Assembly: GCA_963931925.1 (NCBI GenBank)
Contig: OZ007569.1
Coordinates: forward strand, 62,534,542-62,598,541
DNA length: 64,000 bases
Direction: 5' to 3'
From: Onchidella celtica
Taxonomy: Eukaryota; Mollusca; Gastropoda; Systellommatophora; Onchidiidae
Shown: in pieces, positions 19,208 to 30,000 of the stretch
Position numbering within the stretch: position 1 is the stretch's first letter
Layout of the letters: each line of letters starts with the position of its first letter
The notes under the pieces: model-generated
Seen by the model: the letters and a program-made list of their open reading frames with translations, nothing else
Database searches by the model: none
What the model was told of the DNA's origin: nothing
Program-made: the position numbers and the translations under genes

Positions 19208-22200
19208 GCTGATGATGGTGAATTGTGTTCTGAGCGCCTAGCTGGCAGCTCCACATTGCTCCACCCTTTTTGGATATTTTCTTTGGATTATATATTAAAT
19301 TCATGGAGATTTTTATATTGGATTATTTGTAAAGTTTTCCTTGTTCCAGTGATGCATTACTCATGAAGTTCCATTCTTGTGCTTGGGATTTATTTCTAAA
19401 AGTTTCCATCATGCTGGGTTTAGTTTTGTTCTACCTGACATTTTTTGCCACCGTACGTGAGGTGAGTTTACAAAATGTAAACAATGCATGTGTCAATCCA
19501 ACTGGACACACATTGAGAAGGCTGTACACGAGTGCAGAATTGAGGACTATCGGAGCAACTTGCTGCAAGAAAATAAATCTGGACACGGCTATCAAAACAA
19601 TTTGTTCTAGACTCAAGATAGCACGCATAGACACCACCTGTGTTACACATAAAAAGACCCGAAGAACAGCTAGAAAGGGAAGAAGAAAACAGAGAAAAAT
19701 ACAAGTGTGTATCCAACACCATGAGTCAGTCCATAAAAATAGAGCTGTAAACTGTAAAAAATCACCATTGCCTGTCATCAACAATAACAACTTGATATAC
19801 ATAGACTGCTCTAACATGATCCAAGAATATGTCACCAATCTTAGAATTTCTTGCCTGAATGCACAGTCCTGTCGAAATAAACGTGAAGAAGTGTGTAGCC
19901 TAATGGAAGATATGAACATGGACATACTTTGTATAACTGAATCATGGTTGCAGGAGACAGGAGATGACCCTATACTTGTTGAACTGTCACCACCTGGTTT
20001 TGCATGTAAATCATTCCCAAGAGAGGGTCGAAGGGGAGGAGGCATTGCTTTCATATATCGGCAAGACATCAAATCTGCAAATGCATTCAGGAATCTACCA
20101 TCACTCGAAACAAAATTTGAAAGTTTTGAGGCAGCTTTTCTTACGTTGTCACCAATGCAAAACGTACTGTTTTATGTTGTTTGCATTTACAGACCTCCGC
20201 CATCTAAGAAAAATACATGTACCATCTCACAATTTCTGGCCGAGATGCAACAACTCCTATACCATCTTAGATCGAAAACAAAAAAATTCATTATAACGGG
20301 AGATTTCAATTTACATTTCGATTCAACTACATCTCTAGATGTTCTTCGTTTTAAAGAACTGTTAGAAGAGCATGATGTTATTCAACATGTAAATCAAGCT
20401 ACACATAAATCCAACCATATTTTGGACTATGTCATTGCACCATTATCAGAAATGAACATTTTAAGTGTCAACATTCTTGATAAAGCTATTTCAGATCATT
20501 TCTTGATAACTATTGACACTAATTTTCCTAAACCTCTGACGATAAAGAAAACGTTTGAATCCAGGAACTTAAAGAACATCAACGAGACGGATTTCAGACA
20601 TGATCTAAAAAAAAACTTGAATCAGGCAGCAAACAACATGACAATGGAAAACTTCAATGTTGCTCTAAAAACAACATTAGACCAACATGCTCCGGTAACA
20701 CCAAGGACAGTATCACATCGACCATGGTCACCATGGTTCGCCCTTGAAATTAAGGAATTAAAACGTAAAAGACGCCAAGATGAACGGCGATGGAGGAAAT
20801 CGGAATTGCAAGTTCACAGTGACATTTTCAAAGAAAGTAAAAACAATGTTGTAAAATTGATTCAGAAACTCAAACGGGGTTATTTTATCCAAAAATTTAG
20901 CAGTGTTAAAACGTGTAGAGATCTTTTTCTGCTCTCTGACAAACTTTTGGGGAAAGAAACAAGTTCGGTTTTTCCACAGGGTGACCATAAAGACTTATGT
21001 GAAATGTTTTCATTGTATTTTTATGAAAAAATTGAACGTATCAGATCTAATTTTAACAATGTTACCAATTTATTACCTGAACTATGTGTTTTTGAAGGCA
21101 GGAAATTGACTGATTTCCAGATGTTGTCTGAGACTGAGATTAAAGATCTTATCAAAAACTCACCATCCAAATCATGTGAATTAGACCCATTTCCGATGAC
21201 ATTTGTGAAATTATATCTTGATGAGTTATTGCCATCCATTACTCATGTAATCAATGTTTCTCTGAGAACTGGTGTTGTACCAGATTCTTTCAAACAGGCA
21301 ATTGTAAAACCTTTGACCAAAAAAGCTGGGCTCGACGTAAACAATGTGAAAAATTATAGGCCTGTGTCAAACTTACCAATTGTGTCCAAGATCCTTGAAA
21401 AATCAGCGTTGAGGCAAATCATGGAGCACATTGAAATAAATAACTTGAATGAGATATTCCAGTCGGCATACAAAAAGGGCCACAGTACTGAGACTGCTAT
21501 CCTCAGAGTAGTGAATGATATTCTTCTAGAGCTCGATAACAAAAGAGTATGTATTCTTGTACTTCTGGACTTGTCTGCTGCCTTTGATACTTTAGATCAT
21601 AACATTCTATTACATCGTCTAAAAAAGACCTTTGGTATTGCAGGAAATGCACTGTCATGGTTTCAGTCCTATCTTTCAAATAGAAAACAATGTGTGAGAG
21701 TCAATGATAGTTGTTCTAATGTCCAAACACTCAATTTTGGGGTACCCCAAGGTTCTGTTTTGGGCCCAATTCTTTTCACATTATACACCCAACCTCTTGC
21801 TGATATTTTCAGAAAATATGATCTTCAATACCACCAATATGCTGATGATAGCCAAATATATAAAGCATGTGATCTTGAAAACCTAGATGATACGATAAAA
21901 ACAATGGAGCATTGCATACAAGAAGTTAAGAAATGGATGGATGATAATAAGCTAAAACTAAATGATGAGAAAACAGAAGTTATGCTCCTAACGAATCCAA
22001 AACAAAAAATCAATCCACCAGATCTCAATGTAAATGGCCATCTTATTAAAATGACAAGTAAAGTAAAAGATCTGGGCACAATCTTAGATGCAGAGATGTC
22101 AATGTCACCATTTATTAGTCAGCTGTGTAAGAATCTTAATTTCCAGTTACGGAAAATCAGCAGTATACGGCACTGCCTAACTACTGAAGTAACAAAACAG

Positions 22201-22839
22201 CTTGTAACATCGCTGTTTCTCTCTAGGCTGGACTATTGTAACATACTGCTAAGTGGTCTTCCAAAAAGTAAAATCAATAAGCTTCAGTTAATCCAAAATA
22301 ATGCTGCAAGACTAATAACAAGAAGAAAAAGGATAGATCACATAACACCAATATTTAAGGAGCTCCACTGGCTACCTATTGAGCAGCGAATAAAATATAA
22401 ATTGGCTTTATTTTGTTATAAATGTGTCAACAACATGTCGCCAGAGTATATTTCAGAACTTATAGAACTGCATCGCCCTGCAAGAGCATTAAGATCATCT
22501 TCTGACAACCTTAGACTAAAAGTACCCGTAGTGAACCTAAAAAGTTTTGGTGAAAGGGCTTTCAGCCATGTTGGGCCCAGGGTGTGGAATGAGATTCCTT
22601 TAGATGTCCGCAGTTCGCAAGTATTTTCACAGTTTAAAAGGATGTTAAAATGTCATTTGTATGAGAGTTTCTAGTCTATGTAAAAGCTATCTATTATTAT
22701 TATTATTATGTGTGTATCAATGTGGGTTGTGTGTGTGAGTTTACCCATGTATTTTTTGACATGTTTCTGTAAAGCGCATAGAGCATTTTTGTAATGGATA
22801 TGCGCTATATAAATGCCATCCATTATTATTATTATTATT
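19208..22839 (+). mobile_element. CR1/L2-type non-LTR retrotransposon, full length and apparently intact
   Basis: The layout is a 155-bp 5' UTR (19208-19362), one 1103-residue ORF, and a 165-bp 3' UTR. The 3' UTR has the stem-like sequence GTAAAGCGCATAGAGC ... ATGCGCTATATAAAT and ends in (ATT)n. Both ends are fixed by the flanking direct repeats. No ORF1 was seen, although the ORF has a long basic N-terminal extension. Confidence 0.93.
19363..22674 (+). CDS. CR1/L2-type LINE endonuclease-reverse transcriptase, intact
   Basis: A 1103-residue protein with an ATG start. Residues 1-150 include a hydrophobic stretch (MLGLVLFYLTFFATV) followed by a basic region (KKTRRTARKGRRKQRK) that could bind nucleic acid. 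The APE endonuclease follows, with SCLNAQSCRNK, CITESWL, GGGIAFIYR, ITGDFNLHFD (G313-N316) and ISDHFLI. The reverse transcriptase has YRPVSNLPIVSKILEK, LDLSAAFDTLDH, GVPQGSVLGPILFTLY and the catalytic YADD (D828, D829). The C-terminus has the LHWLPIEQRI region typical of CR1/L2 relatives. It nicks the target and copies its RNA there. There is no internal stop, so the copy may still be active. The clade within CR1/L2/Daphne/Crack is not resolved. Confidence 0.94.
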   Translation: MKFHSCAWDLFLKVSIMLGLVLFYLTFFATVREVSLQNVNNACVNPTGHTLRRLYTSAELRTIGATCCKKINLDTAIKTICSRLKIARIDTTCVTHKKTRRTARKGRRKQRKIQVCIQHHESVHKNRAVNCKKSPLPVINNNNLIYIDCSNMIQEYVTNLRISCLNAQSCRNKREEVCSLMEDMNMDILCITESWLQETGDDPILVELSPPGFACKSFPREGRRGGGIAFIYRQDIKSANAFRNLPSLETKFESFEAAFLTLSPMQNVLFYVVCIYRPPPSKKNTCTISQFLAEMQQLLYHLRSKTKKFIITGDFNLHFDSTTSLDVLRFKELLEEHDVIQHVNQATHKSNHILDYVIAPLSEMNILSVNILDKAISDHFLITIDTNFPKPLTIKKTFESRNLKNINETDFRHDLKKNLNQAANNMTMENFNVALKTTLDQHAPVTPRTVSHRPWSPWFALEIKELKRKRRQDERRWRKSELQVHSDIFKESKNNVVKLIQKLKRGYFIQKFSSVKTCRDLFLLSDKLLGKETSSVFPQGDHKDLCEMFSLYFYEKIERIRSNFNNVTNLLPELCVFEGRKLTDFQMLSETEIKDLIKNSPSKSCELDPFPMTFVKLYLDELLPSITHVINVSLRTGVVPDSFKQAIVKPLTKKAGLDVNNVKNYRPVSNLPIVSKILEKSALRQIMEHIEINNLNEIFQSAYKKGHSTETAILRVVNDILLELDNKRVCILVLLDLSAAFDTLDHNILLHRLKKTFGIAGNALSWFQSYLSNRKQCVRVNDSCSNVQTLNFGVPQGSVLGPILFTLYTQPLADIFRKYDLQYHQYADDSQIYKACDLENLDDTIKTMEHCIQEVKKWMDDNKLKLNDEKTEVMLLTNPKQKINPPDLNVNGHLIKMTSKVKDLGTILDAEMSMSPFISQLCKNLNFQLRKISSIRHCLTTEVTKQLVTSLFLSRLDYCNILLSGLPKSKINKLQLIQNNAARLITRRKRIDHITPIFKELHWLPIEQRIKYKLALFCYKCVNNMSPEYISELIELHRPARALRSSSDNLRLKVPVVNLKSFGERAFSHVGPRVWNEIPLDVRSSQVFSQFKRMLKCHLYESF

Positions 22840-23306
22840 ATAAGGAACCATAATTACATGAATATCATAGATTAAGTTAGTAATTAGAATTTATTGCTTT
22901 GAATATACCTCTATTGTCTTTTGTTTTGTTTATTAATATTTATGTAAAACATGGCCTGACCGGCCTGACATATATAGATACTCTAGTTGTTTAATACTTT
23001 TCTTGTGTGGTTGTGTCCGAGTGTGAGTTAGCTGCCTCTCGTGCAGTCGAATGCTCCCCAAGACCCTAACTCTGCTCGTGACATCTGGAGGGGACCCCAC
23101 TGACATCTGGAGGGGACATACTACCGTGCTCGTGACAGTGTCACCTTTCCCAGTTGGGCATTTTAAAGTTCGATTATGTCCCTTACACCTTTTGTGATGC
23201 ACCGTTGGTAGACTTCGACAAAATAATAGGCCAAGGTAACCTGCAAAGAAAAAAACATGTCTTGTGGTCATGGCTGTGATTTTTATTTTTACAACTTCAG
23301 CGGAAC

Positions 23307-23389
<83 letters not shown>

Positions 23390-23453
23390 CTCCTCAGTTT
23401 GTGGTGTTGGGAATTTTATGCTGCAGAGGCCTGTAACATATTTAATATACATT
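22840..23453 (+). repeat. Right copy of the ~615-bp direct repeat
   Basis: It begins at the end of the LINE's (ATT)n tail with ATAAGGAACC and ends TAATATACATT, after which unrelated sequence begins. Bases 22840-23137 are therefore a second, partial copy of the solo LTR 3' end, not a separate LTR insertion. Confidence 0.9.
23307..23388. repeat. (CT)n microsatellite, right copy
   Basis: Counterpart of 19059-19141, with a different total length and the TTT interruption in another place. It is the only difference seen between the two long repeats. Confidence 0.95.
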
Positions 23454-26100
23454 AAGTGATACGCACCAGCACGTCACTGATGAGCTGCATTATTTCGATG
23501 TCTGGCTGTATCATGAGCTTTTCATGGATCATCCAACTGGATTTATCCGGACATACGAAAACATCATTACAAATTTTAAAATTACTGTATTTCAATGCAT
23601 GAAATATGACATGATAATCTTTGTTCACTCTATCTAGGCTTATATGTGACTTTTTAAGCAAGACTGGAGAATGTAAGGTTACTAACGTTGTCGTTAAAGA
23701 ATCAGTCACGATTTTAAATAAAATCATTTACTGGCAACCTGAGCCACCGTGATCATGGTCACGGCTGTCTCAAATGTCAAATTATGACGCAAACCCCAGA
23801 GCATTTCCTTTTTGTAGGGCCGGGTGGCACCAGCACTTCTTCAGTGTCGCGACTTCCGACTCCGACACCGTAACTTCTCGTTGGAGTCCACACCGACTCC
23901 GACTCCAATGACGTGACGGGTCTATGCTGAAAGGTTCCGACACTGGTGGCGACTCTGTCCTCGAGGAAGTGACGTCACGACTCCATCACTTACCTTAGGT
24001 TACCTAGTGTCGTCTCAGAGATCCTGACTCCGGCACTGATCTTGAGAATTTGTATGATGCAAAGGTGAACAGTCAAATTTTAATTTGCTGTCTCCTGTCT
24101 GGTGCGGGGCTCTGGTACGGTACTGTGACGGTGGTAATGAGAAGGAAAACTAGAGTAGCTGCAGTACCGGTACCGGTATCAGATTCTGGTGTCGGAGCCG
24201 CAGGGTGAAGATCAGTACCTGAGGACTCGACACTGGTGTCGGAACCGTGCCCAGTACTATTTGGGGCTGTCTGTGGGAGAAATGATGAAAACTGAAGCAA
24301 TGACTATGAGCAGGGCCTGGCCTGACACTCAGACTAAAAGACCACCAGAAAAGCCCGCTATTTTTAGTGTTGGAATCACCCCTGAGTGTGGTTCGTCCGT
24401 CGGAATCGACGAGGACTACCCTTGAGTAACCTCCTGCCAACAACACTACATTAGCCCAACTTAATTTTAATTTGTATAGCATTTCTATGGGGTTGGTAGG
24501 GATAGATTCCCTATATCACACGGACGTCCGCGCCATGTCAGAACCAGCGGATCTACGTAAGACCTGTGACATGCCCAGGTGCAAACTTGTCATCATTCAT
24601 ACGCGTCGGATTTCCATATAATATGGTTGCTAGCTGGGGGTTTGGGTTAAGATTTAGTCCAGGTTTCTGGTTATGATAAATTACAGACTCCGATTACAAA
24701 TCACATTTCCCAGGGGTGATTCCAACCTTCCAGAAATAGCTGGTAACCTAAATTGCCGACACATGGGTTCGGCCACAAATCATTTAGACTGTCAGTTTTA
24801 CGTTGTACAATTGCCGCTTTGTGTGACTGATATTTTAATGGATTAACGTGCAGTAGAAACTATTATCCACACCTACAAATTCGATGAAAATTAAACGTTA
24901 ATACATGTTTTGTTTTCTCCTTTGTATTTCTCTAAAATGAAAGCTTGTTCTGAATGTCAATAGCAAGAACTTATCTGGATATTTGGGTCAGGATTTCAGT
25001 ATTGCTAAAAGCCAGTCGCATAAATCTGCTTAAACAAACAAAAAAATGTCTGAATGAGACGAGTTTATTCGCATTTCATCTGCAGTGTGTCTTTGACCTT
25101 CGAACTGGCTATGTGCATACTAAACAGCTGCGTTTAACCAACGTGTAGATCAAGAAGTTATCGACTCCTATTCAATATGAAGACCAAAAGAAAAAAAAAA
25201 AGTCGTTGTTTCCTCATACGTGAAGATAAACTCAGAATAGAAATAATGCAAGATGAGGAGCAAAGAACTTGATCATAAGTGATCTTGTCTGGTACTTTAC
25301 TGTATATCTGTGGGTTGGATAATTTATTCTACAGAAGAAAACCAATGCCTTGATAAAAATGATTATTGTAGGAAAAGACGAGAGAACGATAATTATTAGG
25401 CCTACATCTATCGTCCTAATTATTGAGGCAATAATATGATAAGCATTTCACACCATAGATATATACTACTAAAAGTTTCACACAGAGTTAACAGCATTTT
25501 TCACTTGGCACTGTTTTTTCTTAAAGGTGAACCTGTTATTATACAACCCTTTCTGGGTTATACTGTCCAGCACTGGGCCCAATCCGGCGGCTGAGGGAAA
25601 AAAAAATCCAGGCCGCACAAAAAATGGTTTACGACCATACCAACGATGACCTCATTCCGCCCAACACATGTTCGGAATCGTCCCCGGATGAAATTCGCCT
25701 CCTTTCATTTTTAGATTGCGGTGATAGAAATTGCCGGTTTGACCTGTCCGGAATATTTCTTAAAGAATTCAGCGATTCAGTTCAAATACTGCTCCCCGGA
25801 TACGGTTGATTCATTAATAAGTTTAATTGCTATCATTAATGCTTGATTTTAGAATTATAGAAATCATTTTATTGTTATTATAGTGCAGACATTGACATTT
25901 TAAGAATAAAGTAGGAGTTTATATGGAGATGGTTTCAGATTTTTAATTTATTTTTATTTCGTTAAACTTGCTTTATGCTATCTTCTGTAATATGCAAACT
26001 ATGTAGGAAATGTGAGTTGAGAAGTTTCTTAGATAAACATTATTCTTAGCAATAAATTTATAAGTCTCTGTAGCATTATTTAGATTTAACCTCTCCCCCG
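23454..26100. other. Intergenic DNA upstream of SGPP; no gene recognised
   Basis: A 91-codon minus-strand ORF (23727-23452) and a 61-codon plus-strand ORF (25624-25809) occur, but neither resembles a family I know. Around 23840-24260 the text is rich in degenerate GACTCCGACAC-like repeats. An imperfect inverted repeat (about 24352-24387 and 24706-24741, sharing GGAATCACCCCTG) may mark an old foldback element. The rest shows nothing I can name. Confidence 0.5.
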
Positions 26101-26160
26101 ATTGGTTGAAGCATTTATCACGTGCCTGGTAAATGGTAACACGACACAGGCAGGGCCAAT
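26101..26160 (+). promoter_or_regulatory. Putative SGPP promoter: inverted CCAAT, E-box, CCAAT
   Basis: Within 140 bp of the start codon lie ATTGG (26101-26105, an inverted CCAAT box), the palindromic E-box CACGTG (26119-26124) and CCAAT (26156-26160). NF-Y is known to bind CCAAT boxes, and USF/MITF/TFEB-type factors bind CACGTG. No TATA box was seen close by. The transcription start is not known. Confidence 0.5.
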
Positions 26161-26237
26161 GAGCTATTCGTGTGGAGGCAGGAAAGGGTGCAGTTAAGTG
26201 GAAGATAGTAGTGGCACCCTACACTATCGGCCCAAGG

Positions 26238-27071
26238 ATGACGAGCTTACGGAACAAATTGTTGGCTCTGGGAGATTCTAGTTATACAGCTAAATTTCAA
26301 AATATCTGTGGGATTAAAAGCAACAAGGATGTGTCCCATAAGTGCAATGGTGTTAACAAAAAGATTCGTGACAACCACAGTGCCAACGGAGCCGGTAGCG
26401 TAAATGGTGCCGCTGTCTTGTCCACTAACGGCAGCGCCAACGGTTGTGATTCATCGGTCAAGCCCTATGTGAATGGCCTCGTTGGTAACCATTATAATGG
26501 CGGGACTCATATTAAACATATTTCAAATGGTTTACCAAAGGAATGGAGTGATGTGATGCACAAAAATGGTTTCAGTAAAACTCGTAGCAACGGTGTTGCT
26601 CACAGTCGGTTGGCCGAAGTGAACAAGCGATCAAAGAGTGGCGCCGATGCTGCCTGCGAAACACATGATTACTCCAATGGTAGTAACAGCAATCAAAAGC
26701 TAAATGGGCATGTTTCAGAGCAGATGGACTCAGAAAATTCTCCACCGTATACTATAGAAAATATTTTATTATATTATGTATTTTCTTTTGGTGCCAGTCT
26801 TGGAAATGAAGTATTTTACATTCTGTTCTTCACAACCACTCTGTGGAATTTCGACAGTTTTGTTGTCAGAAAAATGTTAATTTTGTGGTGTGTGATTATG
26901 TATGTTGGTCAAGCAGCAAAAGACATTATTCGATGGCCACGTCCTAGATCCCCACCTGCGATACACCTTGAAGAAAGATACAGCTTGGAATATGGAATGC
27001 CATCGACTCATGCTATGGTGGGAGTGGCAATACCATTTGGCATGCTCATATACATGTCAGGAAGATATGAG
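26238..27071 (+). CDS. SGPP1: SGPP coding exon 1
   Basis: Encodes residues 1-278: the Asn-Gly-rich head, the first membrane segments and catalytic motifs 1 and 2. It ends at GAG before the donor GTACAT. Confidence 0.92.
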
Positions 27072-30000
27072 GTACATGTTCCATAAAATTTGTTTTTACT
27101 GCTAGATCTAGATCTAGATCTAGATTCTATCATATTTAGAGACTTACAGAACAGACCAGTACGGCAGTAGTGTGTGTTTGTTTTGGCAAAAGCAACTCTT
27201 GGAGCAAGAAATTTCTGTCGTCATGCTATCTTCAGCCAACAAAATAATGCTCTGGACACAAATTATGCTGTCCATTGTTCTGGTCTCATATCTTGCCCAG
27301 CTTTAGCATATTACGTTTTGTTTCGGTTTTCATTGAGCTCTTCAAGGACAATATAACCAATAGCCCCCATTTTCTTTAAAAATGTATCAGTGACAGTACT
27401 ATCAGTGGTCTTGGGCACAAACCGCAAGTCAGTCTTGAAATATCAACTGAATATGAAGATGAAAACTGATTCAAGACTTCCAAATACGTTGCGTAGGCCT
27501 ACCCATATTGCCAGATTGCATGTTGTTTTACTGATTCACTCCCAGCCAGTTTTTCTTGAATGGACCACACCCCCATTATGGGATTTACTGAATTCGGGGC
27601 GGCTATTTTTTCATGTTAGTAAAACAGTAAAAGTTCTATAGGAAATAGGACATTGTATGTCATACATCAAAATGTGAGACATTGAATGCAGAATATAATT
27701 ATGTGTAATTTACAGATCATGTGTTTAGATTGAATGTTGGTAGCCTACACATGAAAGTGATGAAAATGAAAAAAAAAAATGTTGTTTTTTTATGACACAA
27801 TTTTTTATTACATGTTTGTTAATTGTAATTCTGTTATGTTCAGCTATAAAATATTTAATGATTAAATTAAAGAAATTAGAATGAGATGCTTTACTGGTTG
27901 GACAGCACAAAAGCAAATTTTAAAAAAATGAAATTTCAGAGTAGTAAGAATTATAGTTATGCACTGATATGATTATGATATAGTTGGGTGTGGTTTGTGC
28001 GCAAGATAGTAGATTTAACAATTAACAATAACATGTTAATTTTCTGTTTTGTTAATTATAAAAGGCAGAGATTACAGACAATTTCACTTTCAGTTTAAAT
28101 GTTGGAAGTTTGGCATGATGAAGAAGTATAAACTATTTTAATATGAAAAAAGACATAGGCTAAGGCATTATACTATTAATTATAGATCATATTGGTGCGA
28201 GCTAAAATACTCGGGTTTGTGGTACACTTCAAACCTTTGATTGTGGAGCACCGAAGTACAGACAGACTCCAACTTCAAGGGTTCACACACTATGGTTATT
28301 TGATTCAAGGCTGTGTGGAATTGAAATGAAAATGTGCAACCAGAAAAAAAAATAAATTTTAACATATTTTATGTATAACTAAGATATCAGTTTCAGAACT
28401 GGAGATAATGTTTGCATTAAGTTTTCATCATTTGCAAGGCACTTGCACTGTAACTTAAATGTGAAAGTTCGCCGCTGTGCTTTTTTTTTTCCCATTCTTT
28501 TGTCAGTTTTGTTCAAAGTGTGAACAAACAAACCCAAACCCTCGGGGTAAATCATGTAAGTGTCAATTTACTTTGTAGACTTAGTAACAATTACGAGATG
28601 GTCCACAGGAAATTAATAATATGAAAGATGATGAGCGTTGAGGTGAATGAAATTAAAGAGATGCAGGGAGGGAGGGGGTGGCTTCAGTAGAGATTATAGT
28701 TAATTTTTAATGGTGCAAAATTTCTACTGCAGAGTCAATTTATTGAAATAATTTCAATAACATAACAGATTAACTTCAGGGTAATTGATAAATTTGAGAA
28801 ATGACGACTTTCTTTTAATACAGTCTTGCATTGCAATAATGGCAATGCGATACAAATTCCTGGTTTTTTCTGTTGTTTCTGCAAGTTCAATTGAGAAAGA
28901 GTTCGTTTTCTATTATCAGTTGTTTTTCCTATTGTAATGTAAATTCTGATTATCATTATAATAGTATCTGAATCCTAGGATTGCAATTCGGGACCAGCTT
29001 GTCTATACAGATATACATTACTACTTCACTGACATCTGTTGCAACTTAAGTTAAATTAAATGTCAGTCACAACTCAAGATAATACTTGAATCTTCGGCCG
29101 TCCTGTATCAGTATTAACATCTGTCATGAACAACAAGTTGCGATTTAATATCTGAACTGAAAGAATTTTCATTCTTTGTTGTTCATTATTTAGTGTTTGT
29201 TCTGGAGTGATAATACTGATAATATCATTTTACTACAACATGCTTCATTAAATCTTCATCTTACTTTTAATATTACGTTGATAACTTTATTATTATTTGG
29301 AGTGTTTTCTTGGTCTGTCTGTCAAATGTTGTGTCACACAAGATGACAAGTAGTCATATTCCCTGATTCCTCCATAGGGTACAGTTAGAAGTGAGAACAA
29401 GAAAGTTGTGGAAATGGTGCAAACTTCACATTGATTGTGAAAATATTTTGTTCAGTGTTTTCATGGATATCCATATTTCTTTATTTTCTTCTTAACTAAC
29501 ATTTTTAGTTTGGTCACAAAATGTGACAGGTATGATAGTTTTTGTTTACACACCCACAATGCCTTCTCTGTAGGTATTTTTGTCAAACATGTTGCTGAAA
29601 ATTACAGATAATGTATTTTGTGTGTCATGCTATTGGTTAATTTCCCGACATAGTTCTTAAAATTATTTTAATGGTACCCCTGGTGTAAAGCCTGGTCTTC
29701 ATAACGGCTGTAGAAATCATAATGAAGGATAGTAATGCTTAAAAAGTTTCATTGTTATTCTTCTAGTTTTGTTCATGATCTTCTGTTGGCACAGTTTTTA
29801 CCTAGGAACACGAAGACAAATAGATTTTAGATAAATTCTCACGTTTGATGCTTTTTTAAAATTTATACTCGTCTATATAACCAGAGATGCATCGGAAGTA
29901 GACTGGAAAATTACATGATGCCAAATAGACAGGACACTACAATTTATTTACTTGAAGTTGAACTGAATTTTATTTCTCACAATTCCTATTCTATTTTTGT

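Noticed and set aside
18685..19366. ORFs of 67-189 codons across the (CT)n tracts.
   Set aside because: They consist of Leu-Ser or Arg-Glu runs from the microsatellite plus LTR sequence.
22840..23137. A second, truncated LTR insertion.
   Set aside because: It is part of the long direct repeat that also includes non-LTR flank, so it was duplicated with the LINE insertion.
23452..23727. A 91-codon minus-strand ORF right after the long repeat.
   Set aside because: True ATG but no recognisable motif, no neighbouring exon signals and no similarity I can name.
25624..25809. A 61-codon ORF rich in acidic residues.
   Set aside because: Too short, with no splice context and no family resemblance.
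26172..26237. Extending the SGPP protein 22 residues upstream.
   Set aside because: The upstream start would be GTG. The first ATG after the in-frame TGA at 26160 is at 26238, with A at -3.
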